Assembly: GCF_000151315.2 (NCBI RefSeq)
Contig: NW_011887296.1
Location: forward strand, 431,337 to 495,336
Reading direction: 5' to 3'
DNA: 64,000 nt
Source of the DNA: Capsaspora owczarzaki ATCC 30864
Taxonomy: Eukaryota > Opisthokonta > Filasterea
Shown here: positions 34,201 through 45,778 of the stretch, piece after piece
Position numbering within the stretch: the stretch's first letter is position 1
Layout of the letters: every line of letters starts with the position of its first letter
Notes under the pieces: model-generated
Databases searched by the model: none
Seen by the model: the letters and a program-made list of their open reading frames with translations, nothing else
Told to the model about the DNA's origin: nothing
Made by a program: the position numbers and the translations under genes

Positions 34201-37200
34201 CGTCTGGAGCCTTGACACGTCGATCCAAATCCAAATCCTCGACACTGGTCTGCCTGCGCAAGACAAGTTTTTCGAAGTCCGACTTTTGAGCATCGAGTGC
34301 CCATGTGTCAATCCAGTCATCTTTCCTCACATCAGCCAAGTGGCCAACTCGACAGTGGTGCGCATTGAGGCTCAAAATGGTGCCAACGGCCACTTTGCGT
34401 TTGACGATTTCTCCCCTCGCGCAATCAACGTTACGGAGGGCGGCGTTTCACTGACTGTCGTGCGTACCGATGCACTCTACGGCGCGTGCAATTTGACAAT
34501 CAGCAGCACAGGCCAAGCTTCGCTCGGCTACGACTTTACGAGCGATCCCATCCAGTTTGTGGATGGGCAGGCCACTTCCACACTGTATTTGCAGTTCATC
34601 CCGCAGATGGACCCCGTGATAACGCGAACGGCAGAGGTCTATTTGAGTGGTTCCTGCAGCGGCGCGACCCTTGACTCGACTCCCGTGACCATCATCTTCC
34701 CGGTTGCCAACAACCCGTTTGGTGTGTTTCAAATCGAACAGCGAGATTACCCGTTCGAGACGTTCGGCTCTTATGACATTGCTGTCACACGAGCATGGAC
34801 CAGTCTTGGCGCTGTGCAGATCAACTATGAAATATTTGATTCTGAGGGCGAATCGCCTTCTGACATCCAGGACAACTCTGGCGGTTCGATCACTATGGAA
34901 CCTTACCAGTCGTACGCCTACATTAGCTTTCAATACGTTGATGTCAGCGCATCCCAACCCCGCCGGACCTTTTTTGTGAACATCACCTCGATTACCAAAA
35001 CCGACGATCCCGACCCAGAACCATTGTCTGCTCCAGTGATTGGTGTTGGACTGGGCCAGTATTGGCTCGCGCCCACCGGAACTGCTGGTGGTGACTTTGT
35101 TCTGCAGCAAATTTCCCCGCTTGATCTTGTGAAGGGTGGACCGCCTCAGCCTTTCCGAGTCGACCGGCTCAACTCTGCGTCTGGCAACGTGACCGTCTAC
35201 CTGTACTTCTACTCACCTGTACCATTCATCCTGACTGACCAACTGCTGTTTGTGGATGGTGAGACCACCAAGACGGGCTATATTCAAGCGGTCGATGATG
35301 GCAGGGACTCGAACGCCGTCGCCGAGAGTCTGAGCATTGACCATATCGACGGCATCGCCACCTCGTACACGAGTGACACTCTGAATGTGACGATCGCGCG
35401 TGATGGCTTCCCCGGTGGCACCTTCTTCATTGCGCCCGTTTCGCAGAACATGACCGTTGACCGCTTGGCGCCTGTGGACCTACTCATTCTGCGAGCTGGC
35501 GACCGTGCAGGAGAGGTCAAGGTCTGGCTGAACGTAGTTGGCACTGGCGACGAGCATACCGCTGCTTTCGATACAGACTATACCCTCGCCCCCAATCCTG
35601 TGACCTTGGCCCCGTTCCAGGCCGCGGGCGTGGTCACCCTTTCCTGGCCCATTTCCGAATCACCAATGCCGTACCAAAACATTCAACTTGGCATCGTCAG
35701 TTTGACCTCCGCTGACTCGGAGCTGAGTCCCACGTACCTCGAGTCGGCCACGGCGATGCTTACCGTCCTGCCCGACGAGTATGCAAATGGTCTGTTTGCG
35801 TTCGATCTCGAGTTCGTGTCGCAAAGCGTTTCCTCGTCCGGCGACGTGACCTTCACCATCTTTCGTTCAGTCAGCACTGTGGGCGCAGTCTACGTGACGA
35901 TCCTCCCAGAGGCTGATTCGGAGTTTCCCGAGCCAGCTGTGTTTGGTGAGGATGTCATTGGCCCCGAAAACCCCATCATTGTGACCTTCGCTGATGGTCA
36001 GCAGGTCGGAGAGTTTACTGTCACTGCTGTCATGGACTCTACGCCCCAAGTCGCCAAGCGCATTCTGTTCCGAATTGCGAACGTGACGTCTGCAGACGGT
36101 TTGCTCATCAATGCCGGAATTGACTCGGACGTGTATCAAGCGACTTTGGACCTGGAGGCGCATGACTACCCGCACGGTGTGTTTGGATTCCTGGACGCGA
36201 TTGTTCATGTGGATCCTTTCAATTCAACCATCCTGACACTGACAATCAAACGTGACGGTGGTTCAATTGGCGGGGTTCGCGCTCGCGTCTCAACCGCGAC
36301 TGCGACTTTTGGCGAGCTCGCCGACCCGAACACCGACTTTGTTTCGGTCGACGGCATGCTCGTTGAGTTCGCCGACGGCCAAACGGAGGCCCAGGCGCAA
36401 ATCACGCTGCTCGAAAATCCCGAGCCGCACCCCGATTTGAACTTCCTCGTCGTGATTGACGACGTCACGCTCAAGCCCGCTCTGCCCTTTTCTGGCGCGG
36501 TACCTGAGCTAAACGAGACCGCGTCTTCGGTGCAGGTTGTGATCCGATATCACGATCTCGAGTCTGGAACCTTCCAGTTCAGTGTCACATCTGCCAGTGT
36601 GAACACTGGAAGCGGATTCTGGCTCGATATCGATCGCATTGGTGAGGACAATGGTGACGTTGTCCTGCAGATCACGCCTGATTTACTTTCTGAGCAGTAT
36701 CCGTTGGACTTGACGAACAATCTCCCCTCGTTCTTGGCGCCCATGACGGTCTCATTTGCTGATGCACAACTCAAGCAGTCCATCTACTTGTCGACGCTGT
36801 CGTCCATCGCACCATCAGTCGATTCCAGTGTGTCCCTCATCCTGACCGTGCTATCGCACCAGTACGACAATGCAGCGATCGGTACCAATTCGATTTTCAA
36901 ATTCACGGTCCTCGCTCACGACGACCCGCATGGAACGATTGGGTTCAACCCCTCCGAGTACACAGGCCCTGAAGGCACGATGGTGGCAGTGCGCCTCGAG
37001 CGGTTTGGCGGCCTCATCGGTGCCGTGACCGCGTCGTTTACCGTCTCCTTCGACGGCGCAAGCGCGGCTGATATCCAAGTCAGTCCAGCGACTTCTGTGA
37101 CTTTTGCAGACGGAGAAAGTGAACAGTTCATCAACGTGACCATCGTGGACGACCACATCCCCGAAGAACTCGAAGTGCTCCAGATCACCATCTCTGACTT

Positions 37201-40200
37201 GGTGGTGGACCTGGAGAGCACTGGCGCCACTCCGCACTATGGGCAGCTCTCGAGCCAGATCACCATCCCCGACAACGACCAGGGCGAATACGGGACTGTA
37301 TTCTTTGCGTCAGAGCTCGTTCTCGCTGAAGAAGGAGCCTCAGCTGTCGTTACAGTCACTCGCGTGAACGGTTCCTATGGTGCGGTCGCAGTGGCCCTCA
37401 GTGCGTCAGGCAATGCCGAATCGCCCAGTGACTACACTTTATCGTCGTATCTGGTGTCGTTTGCTGATGGGGAAGTCTCCCAGAATGTGACCATCGACAT
37501 TATCGCTGATGGCATCCCAGAGCTGCAAGAGTCCATTTATCTCGAACTGCAAGACCCAGAAGGTGGCGTTGCCATTGGGTCGCCTTCCTCCATGGAGGTG
37601 CGCATCGCTGCCAACGACAACGCCTACGGCACCATCTCCTTTGCTGCCGATTCTGAGACTGTGACCGTCGTCGCGTCCGAAACAGACTCGGTTCAGGTGA
37701 CGTTGAACGTGACGAGGACTGGCGGCACGATTGGCAAGGTTCGTGTGAGATACAGTACAGTCTCAGGAGGCGTTGCGGGTGTTGGTCCCGCCTCGAGCGG
37801 TGTCGACTATACTGCGATTACTTCGAACGAATTTGTCATGCTGGCCGGCGCCTCGACGGCTCAGATTACAGTCACAATCCTCGCCAACAACCTTCCGACG
37901 TTGGATGTTGGCTTCCTTGTGTTCATTGAGCACGTGGAGATTGAAGAAGATGTGATTATCGTGTTTCGACGTGGCAACGACAAACCAGACATTGGTTCAC
38001 GCAATGCCTCCGCGATTACGATTGCTGCGCACAACGACCCGAACGGTGTGTTTGAGTTTGCGACGACTGGCGCGATCGTTCAGTCGACCAGCGGCACGTA
38101 CACGCTCATCGTGCGACGCACGGGTGGCACAATTGGCACTGCATCGCTGAGCGCTACGGCGTCGGTGTCTGGCCAACAGTATCCGATTGATTTGGTCCAG
38201 GATGCGTCGCTCGCGTCGCCTCTGGCTGTGTCGTTTGGCGACGGTAGCTCGCAGGCATCTGCAATCATCACGATTGTGAACAACGGGCTCCCTCGTGTCA
38301 CGTCGACGGCGGTCATCACTCTGTCCATTGGCAGCGCCGGTGCTTACGGCCGTCTTGGCACGAACACGACGTTCACACTGACCATCCCTGCCCACAACAA
38401 CCCGCACGGTATCGTGTCGTTCGGTGCGACGTCGCAATCTGTTTCGTTGGTCTCGTCGACATCTTCGGCAGTGACTGTGCAGCTCAATGTGACGCGTACT
38501 GGCGGTAGCATCGGAGCACTGACGGTCCTGTACAACACTGTTTCTGGTGGTGTTTCCGGTGTCGCTTCGGCCACTGCTGGAACGGACTACGTTGCTGTCG
38601 CTTCAGGCTCGCTCTCGCTTGCGGATGGTGTTTCCAGCGGCAGCATTGTGATTACTCTGCCTGCCAACAGCATTCCTACCTTGGACGTTGGTTTCCAGGT
38701 GCTGTTGTCGTCTGTTTCGCTGACGTCGCTTATCGGCACTGGCGCAGTCCCCACGCTCGGCTCGGGTGCTGCTGCTCAAGGCAACATTACGATTGCTGCG
38801 CACAACGACCCGAACGGCGTGTTTGAGTTTGCCACGACTGGCGCGATTGTGCAGTCGACCAGCGAGTCCTACACGCTCGTTGTGCGACGCACCGGTGGCA
38901 CGATTGGCACTGCATCGCTGAGTGCTACAGCTTCGGTGTCTGGCCAACAGTATCCGATTGACTTGGTTTTGGATGCATCGCTCGCGTCGCCATTGTCTGT
39001 GACGTTCGGCGATGGTAGCTCGCAAGCATCCACGTTCATCACGATTCTGAACAATGGGCTCCCTCGCGTCACTTCCACGGCGGTCATTACCCTGTCCATC
39101 GGCAGCGCCGGCGCTTATGCCCGTCTTGGTACCAACACGACGTTCACGCTGACCATCCCTGCTCATAACAATCCACACGGTGCTGTTTCTTTCGCCGCCG
39201 GATCTCAGGCGTTGACGGTGGCCCCGTTGGCTGGCGCAGCTTCTTCCATTCAGCTCAACCTGACTCGTACTGGTGGCAGCATTGGCACTCTCGTTGTGAC
39301 CTACCAAACGTCTGCTGGAGGTGTTGCTGGTATTGAGGCAGCGACAGCCGGTGAGGACTTTACTCCCATTGTCGCTGCGACTGTGACCATTCCTGCTGGC
39401 AGTGCTTCTGCGTTTGTGATGGTGACCATCCCCTCCAACGTTGCTCCTGAGCTCGACCGCGGTTTCCAGGTCTTGTTGACGAATGTCGCTGTTTCTGACC
39501 TTACGAACACTGGCGCTACACCATCTCTCGGCAGTGGTGCTGCATCGATGAGCAACGTGACTCTTTCTGCGCAGAACGATCCCAACGGCGTGTTTGAGTT
39601 TGCTGTGACATCGGTTGTCGCAGATTCGACCAGTGGATCCTATCTCCTGGTGGTGCATCGCTCTGCTGGCACAGTTGGAGCGGCAGTGCTCACTGGCACA
39701 GCTTCCGTTTCCGGACAGCAGTATCCTCTTGACTTGGAGCAAGACGTTTCGCTCACTACGCCTCTCGTCTTCAATTTTGCGGACGGCGCAACGACTGCGT
39801 CTGCTAGCATTGTGATTGTCAACAATGGACAGCCTCGCGTGTCGTCTACCGCTGTCCTCACATTGGCCATTACGAGTGCTGGGTCGTACGCACGCTTGGG
39901 TGACAACACGACTGTCTTGTTCACCATCCCTGCCCACAACAACCCGCACGGCACAGTGTCGTTCGGTGCGACGTCGCAATCTGTTTCGGTGGCCTCTTCG
40001 ACATCTTCGGCTGTGACTGTTCAGCTGAACGTGACGCGCACTGGCGGTAGCATTGGAGCGTTGACGGTCCTGTACAACACTGTTTCTGGCGGTGTTTCCG
40101 GCGTTACTTCTGCGACGGCTGGAACAGATTACGTTGCCGTCGCTTCAGGCTCGCTCTCGCTTGCGGACGGTGTTTCCAGCGGCAGCATTGTGATTACTCT

Positions 40201-43200
40201 TCCTGCTAACAGCATTCCTACCTTGGACGTTGGTTTCCGAGTGTTGTTGTCGTCCGTTTCGCTCACGTCGCTTGTCGGCACTGGAGCAGTCCCCACGCTC
40301 GGCTTGGGTGCTGCCGCTCAAGGCAACATTACGATTGCTGCGCACAACGACCCGAACGGTGTGTTTGAGTTTGCGACGACTGGCGCGATCGTTCAGTCGA
40401 CCAGCGGCACGTACACGCTCATCGTGCGACGCACGGGTGGCACAATTGGCACTGCATCGCTGAGCGCTACGGCGTCGGTGTCTGGCCAACAGTATCCGAT
40501 TGATTTGGTCCAGGATGCGTCGCTCGCGTCGCCTCTGGCTGTGTCGTTTGGCGACGGTAGCTCGCAGGCATCTGCAATCATCACGATTGTGAACAACGGG
40601 CTCCCTCGTGTCACGTCGACGGCGGTCATCACTCTGTCCATTGGCAGCGCCGGTGCTTACGGCCGTCTTGGCACGAACACGACGTTCACACTGACCATCC
40701 CTGCCCACAACAACCCGCACGGTATCGTGTCGTTCGGTGCGACGTCGCAATCTGTTTCGGTGGTCTCGTCGACATCTTCGGCAGTGACGGTGCAGCTCAA
40801 TGTGACGCGTACTGGCGGTAGCATCGGAGCACTGACGGTCCTGTACAACACTGTTTCTGGTGGTGTTTCCGGTGTCGCTTCGGCCACTGCTGGAACGGAC
40901 TACGTTGCCGTCCCTTCAGGCTCGCTCTCGCTTGCGGATGGTGTTTCCAGCGGCAGCATTGTGATTACTCTGCCTGCCAACAGCATTCCTACCTTGGACG
41001 TTGGTTTCCAGGTGCTGTTGTCGTCTGTTTCGCTGACGTCGCTTATCGGCACTGGCGCAGTCCCCACGCTCGGCTCGGGTGCTGCTGCTCAAGGCAACAT
41101 TACGATTGCTGCGCACAACGACCCGAACGGCGTGTTTGAGTTTGCCACGACTGGCGCGATTGTGCAGTCGACCAGCGAGTCCTACACGCTCGTTGTGCGA
41201 CGCACCGGTGGCACGATTGGCACTGCATCGCTGAGTGCTACAGCTTCGGTGTCTGGCCAACAGTATCCGATTGACTTGGTTTTGGATGCATCGCTCGCGT
41301 CGCCATTGTCTGTGACGTTCGGCGATGGTAGCTCGCAAGCATCCACGTTCATCACGATTCTGAACAATGGGCTCCCTCGCGTCACTTCCACGGCGGTCAT
41401 TACCCTGTCCATCGGCAGCGCCGGCGCTTATGCCCGTCTTGGTACCAACACGACGTTCACGCTGACCATCCCTGCTCACGACAACCCCTTCGGAACTGTT
41501 TCGTTCTCCTCGGATAGCCAAGCTTTGTCGCTTCAGCAGTCGGCCTTTTTGCTGACCTTGAACATCACGCGCCAAGGCGGCACGTTTGGCGACATTGATC
41601 TCGTCTTCTCCACTCGCAACCCAACCAATGCAGGGCTCTTACCTGCGGTCCCTTCGGTCGATTACCAACCTTTGTCGTCCGTTACTCTTCGCCTCGTGAG
41701 CGGCCAGTCTCGCTCGTTTGTTAGCGTGATGATCTTGGCGGACACCACTCCAAGCTTTGACGAAGCTTTCGAGGTTGTGCTGGTCAGCGTTTCCACCCCT
41801 AGCCAGTCGGCTGGTGCGGTGCCCTCGGTTGGCGTGAACAATGTTGCGCTGGTCACGCTGCTCAGCCATCACTATCCCTCGGGTGTGTTTGCCGTTGCAA
41901 CTCCCAACCTTTTTGGCATTCAGAGCGGCGAATCCATTCCCGCCAGCTTTGTTCAGCAAGTTCAATCTGGCAGTGTCGTTGTGGTTGTTCAGCGCGGGGC
42001 TGGTGCACTGGACGAGGCTGTCGTTTCATGGACCTTGTCGCCTCCTTCATCGCGCCTCTCGCCGACTTCCGGAGCCTTGGTGTTTGCTGCAGGACAGCGG
42101 GAAGCCCAGGCTGTGCTGTCGATTGTCGCCTCGCCCGTTCCAGCCGTCTCATCGACTATCGATTTCAGCATCTTTTCCGTCACTCCTGCGGTTACCTCGT
42201 TGTTGAACACTTCTGCAGCTCTGTCGCGAGTTGTGATTGTCGGAAATGGCGATCCGTTTGGTGTGTTTACGCCCCAAGATGCGCGTGTGACTGTCGCCAC
42301 GGGTGCTCAGACCGTCACCGTGGTGATCAATCGATCGCAAGGCGCTCTTGAACCGATCGAAGTCCGCTATAGTACTGCTGTCATCCCGAATGTCGATCGA
42401 CGCGAGATTGCCTTGCGACCCGCGCTTGCTGATGTTGATTTTGTCCCCGTGACCAACCAAAAGTTGACGTTTGCTGCCGGTCAAACCAGTGCCAGCGTTC
42501 AGATTGCACTGCTTGGATCATCTCGCCCGCACTTGGCTCTGGGCTTCAAAGTGGTTTTGGTCTCGGCTCAGCGTGTTGGCGAGCTGTCGAGCACTGTCCC
42601 CACGCCAGGCGGCATGCTGTCATCGTGGGACTCGCTTACGTCTCCCAGGATTTCAGCCGACCCTGCGACGATGGTCGTCATCCCCGCATCGAATGCACCT
42701 ACCGGATCTTTTGTGTTTGACACCTCCAGCACTTCCGTGCAAGTCTCGAACACCTCATCGTCCGTGTCTGTTCGTGTTTCTCGTTTGGGTGGCTCGACTG
42801 GGTCTGTCACGCTCGGCGTCAACGCGAGCAGCTTTGATGCTCGACCCAGTGTCGATTTCAAGCTCATCACAACAACGTTGACCTTCGCTGCTGGTGACAC
42901 CAGCGCCAATGCTACGATTTCGATCTTGGCTGCTGCTTTCCCCAAGGCTGCTCAGACCATTACCCTGAAACTGAGCGTGCTCACGACGATGGTAGATGGC
43001 TCCGTTGTGGTTTTGCCAGATCCGGTGGCGTTGTTGGGCTCCCCGTCCACCTCGTTGCTGCTCCTCAGCCAGTATGGACGACCTGGCGTTTGTGAGAGCC
43101 AGACTGTTGGCAACTATTCTTGGCCAGAGACGCTTGCTGGAGGCTCGGCGATCGTGCCTTGCGAGTTTGGTTTTGTCGGGAATGCGTCACGCCAGTGTCT

Positions 43201-45403
43201 CAGCGGCCAGTTGGCGCTGTGGGCAACAGCCGACGTGTCCGGCTGTCGAGACGTCCAGTCGTTGCTCAGCGACCTCCTGTCCGTTCCTGTCACGGAAGAC
43301 TCTTTGCAACTTCTCGCCGAAAACGCCAACACCATGTCGACCCAAGTGGGCGCATTGGACGAAGGCGCACTGGGATCGCTTGCGACCTTGCTCTCGGAGA
43401 TGAGCGCTGTCGGTGCTTCTGCGGGTTGGCCTGGACAGTCTAGCTACAACATGATGAGCGTGTTTGATAATCTGCTCGGCAGTTCGAGTGCTGGCCTGGC
43501 GGCGTACCAAGGAGGCAACAGCGGGGCGAACAATCTTGCCAACGTTCTGACAAACTTTGGATACTCCTTGCTCGGACCAAGCCCTACAGCTGGCACGACT
43601 GTGACGCGCTCTGGCGAAAACGCCATCATCTCGGCGAGTGCCGTGAGTGTGGGCTCGGACGCCAACTTTACGACTTCATCTGGTGGCAACTTCTCCCTGC
43701 CCGGGTCTCTTTTCGACATGCTCAACGGCCAGGAAGTGCAGGGATTGTTCGCGGTCAGCTTTGCTCTCTACCAAACATCCGACCTGTTCCCCGCAGTCAA
43801 CCAAACCAACTCGGCAGTCTCGAATGTGATCTCGGCCTCCGTTCAGGGCCGCGAAGTGTACAACCTGACTGAACCCGTCACGTTTGTGATTAGCCATGCA
43901 CCTCTCCCCACTCCACCGACTTGCACATTCTACAACTTTGCTACTCAGCAATGGGATGCTGAGGGCTGCGTGACGTCAAGACTATCGAGCACCTCGACGC
44001 AGTGCCAGTGTTACCATCTGACCAACTTTGCTCTCTTCTTCAGTCTTGGCGACGATGAAATTGACTCGATCAGCGCAGACATTCTCTCGAACATTACGTA
44101 CATTGGCTGTGCGCTCTCCATCTTTGGCACGGTGGTGACCTTCATGACGTTTGTTCTGCTCAAGACCCTGCGCACGTTTGCCATGAAGTTGGTCATGCAT
44201 CTGTGCGTGGCCGTGTTTGGCATCAACGTGGTCTTCCTTGCGGGTGCCACTCAGACCGGCAACCAGGACCAGTGCAAGGCGACAGGAATCTTCTTGCACT
44301 TCTTCTTGCTGTGCTCGTTCTGTTGGATGCTGTCGCTTGGCGTCAACTTGTACCTGGGTATTGTGCGTCTCAACACTGACACGTACATTTACTACAAGCA
44401 CATGTTGATTGCTTCTTATGGTGTACCCACCCTCATCGTTGTCATCACCATGGCGGTGGACATTGACAATTATGGCGGCACAGAGGCTTGCTGGATCCAA
44501 GACCAGAACGCATTGATCGGTGCCTTCTACGTTCCCGTGCTGCTCGTCATCGCGGCCAACATTTTCATGTTTATCAAGATTGTCATTGCCTTCCAGCGTG
44601 CCGCCAAGGATCGCCGCATTCTCGGCGCGGAGGAGCGCAACAATTTGCGCGTCCTCGTGACCATCTTCCTGATGTTGGGCATTACCTGGGTCTTTGGTGT
44701 TTTGGCGATCGACTCTGCCACGACGGCGCTTCAGTACCTGTTTGTCATCTTCAACAGTTTCCAGGGCTTCTTTATCTTTGTGTTTTACTGTCTCAACCAG
44801 CGCGTGTTGCAAGCGTACAGGGCAACTCTTGGAGGTCGCTTCCCGTTCTCGTACATTTCCTCGCTCGCTGCTCGCACATCGCAAACGAGTGCCGGCTCGA
44901 GCTCGGCCGCGACCGCGGCAAGCTCTGTCGGCGAACGTCCGGCATCGTCCACCTCATCGTACTTCTCTTCCCTGCCGACGACCTCCAAAGAGGCTGGGTA
45001 TGCAAGCGGGACATTCTCGAGTACCACTGACAGTATGCACGATGGAGGCGAGTCGGGCACCCAAAGCCACTCGTCTGGCGGCCGCGGTAGCAAGGAGGCG
45101 CGCCGCGTAGCGACTCTTCCAGGCTCCGCCACTGGCACCGCGCTTGACAATAGCTTTGTTCGTCAAAGTGAGGCTGCGTTCACTGGCCTCCGGCGCCAAC
45201 TGGATGCCGATCGTGCTGCTTCCCCTTCGCGTCTCCCGGCAAGCCTACCTACCACAGCGCACCCCTCCACGGCGATCGAAATGCAACAGATTGTTGCTCC
45301 TCGCCCCGTTGCTGTGCAACCGGCTGTCTCTACGCGACCCGCACGAACACTCTCTCCCCGTGATTTGAAGCGACTCGATACCATTGACTTTTCCAATGTC
45401 TAG
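30978..45403 (+). CDS. Giant Calx-beta adhesion GPCR (ADGRV1/VLGR1-like architecture)
   Basis: Three coding exons: 30978-31148 (signal anchor or signal peptide, LLTLRAAFSSVLLLLLGFLA), a 4-nt exon 31424-31427 and one giant exon 31539-45403, totalling 4,679 residues in frame. The ectodomain (about 250-3900) is a tandem array of roughly 25-29 Calx-beta repeats, joined by linkers of the form AH(N/D)-x-P-x-G-x-F and rich in N-glycosylation sequons. Then come an HRM-type domain (about 3909-3962; WPETLAGGSAIVPCEFGFVG, ASRQC), a GAIN region and a GPS (CTFYNF...QQWDAEGC...CQCYHLTNF) with the cleavable HL|T at about 4219/4220. A class B/adhesion 7TM unit follows (about 4240-4483; ITWVFGVLAI in TM6, FNSFQGFFIFVFYCL in TM7). 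The cytoplasmic tail of about 196 residues is Ser-rich and ends DFSNV, a class I PDZ ligand. Likely a surface adhesion and mechanosensing receptor. Orthology to ADGRV1, as opposed to convergence of domains, is not proven. Confidence 0.93.
31225..31271 (+). repeat. 47-base poly-T tract in the first GPCR intron
   Basis: Uninterrupted run of 47 T in the intron 31149-31423, the longest homopolymer in the window. It is on the sense strand, far from the acceptor, so it is not simply the polypyrimidine tract. Confidence 0.95.
31424..31427 (+). other. Putative 4-nt microexon (AACC) of the adhesion GPCR
   Basis: Sequence CACAG|AACC|GTGAGT has a consensus acceptor and donor around four bases. Exon 1 ends in phase 0 (GGAGGG|GTAAGT), while the giant exon begins with two bases of a codon (CTACAG|CT CAA CCC), so direct joining shifts frame. 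Four extra bases restore it, giving Gly-Asn-Pro-Gln. Inferred, not proven. Confidence 0.55.
38015..39165 (+). repeat. 1,151-bp near-identical internal duplication, copy 1 (Calx-beta repeats)
   Basis: Matches 40328-41478 at a constant offset of 2,313 bp. By eye I count only four substitutions across 1,151 bp. It encodes about 3.2 Calx-beta repeats starting at the AHNDPNGVFEF linker. Sequence diverges sharply at both ends. Confidence 0.9.
40328..41478 (+). repeat. 1,151-bp near-identical internal duplication, copy 2 (Calx-beta repeats)
   Basis: Second copy of the block at 38015. The offset of 2,313 bp equals 771 codons, three pairs of Calx-beta repeats, so the reading frame and repeat register are kept. 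The intervening block 39166-40327 is related but more diverged. Confidence 0.9.
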
Positions 45404-45778
45404 AGTGCTTTTGTTTTTGTGATTTTTCTCTCTTTGTTGTTTGATTTGAACCCTTTGTATTTCTCTCAGGACTTTTTTTTTTCGTCTTCGATGTTTTTGT
45501 GGTGGTTGAATTTGATATTGTTTTGTCTGAGTGTATTTGTTTCGTGTTTGCTGTTTGCATTTTTTGCTTTGCTTTGTTCGTTTGTTGCACCGTTGTGCGC
45601 ATCCATACACTGGATGCAATACATTGTTTTGCAAATCTGCTCTTGTTCGTGTCCCTACGCCTTCCCCTTCATGTGCATTGTGACTCGGTAAGCTTTGTAA
45701 GCTTTGTCCCATCACCCAGTTTGGTTTGTTGCAACGATCAGTCCTGTTCTACGTTCTGTGTTGGATTCCCAGTTTGAG
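45404..45778 (+). other. Spacer between adhesion GPCR and SLC41 gene
   Basis: 375 bp, T-rich, holding the GPCR 3' UTR and the SLC41 promoter. A donor-like GTAAGC (45687) and an acceptor-like CCCAG (45768) suggest a possible 5' UTR intron. No coding exon in phase was found. Confidence 0.5.

Noticed and set aside
38603-39979. Arg/Asn-rich minus-strand frames of 200-460 codons opposite the GPCR repeats
   Set aside because: They repeat with the same period as the Calx-beta array and are its antisense reflection.
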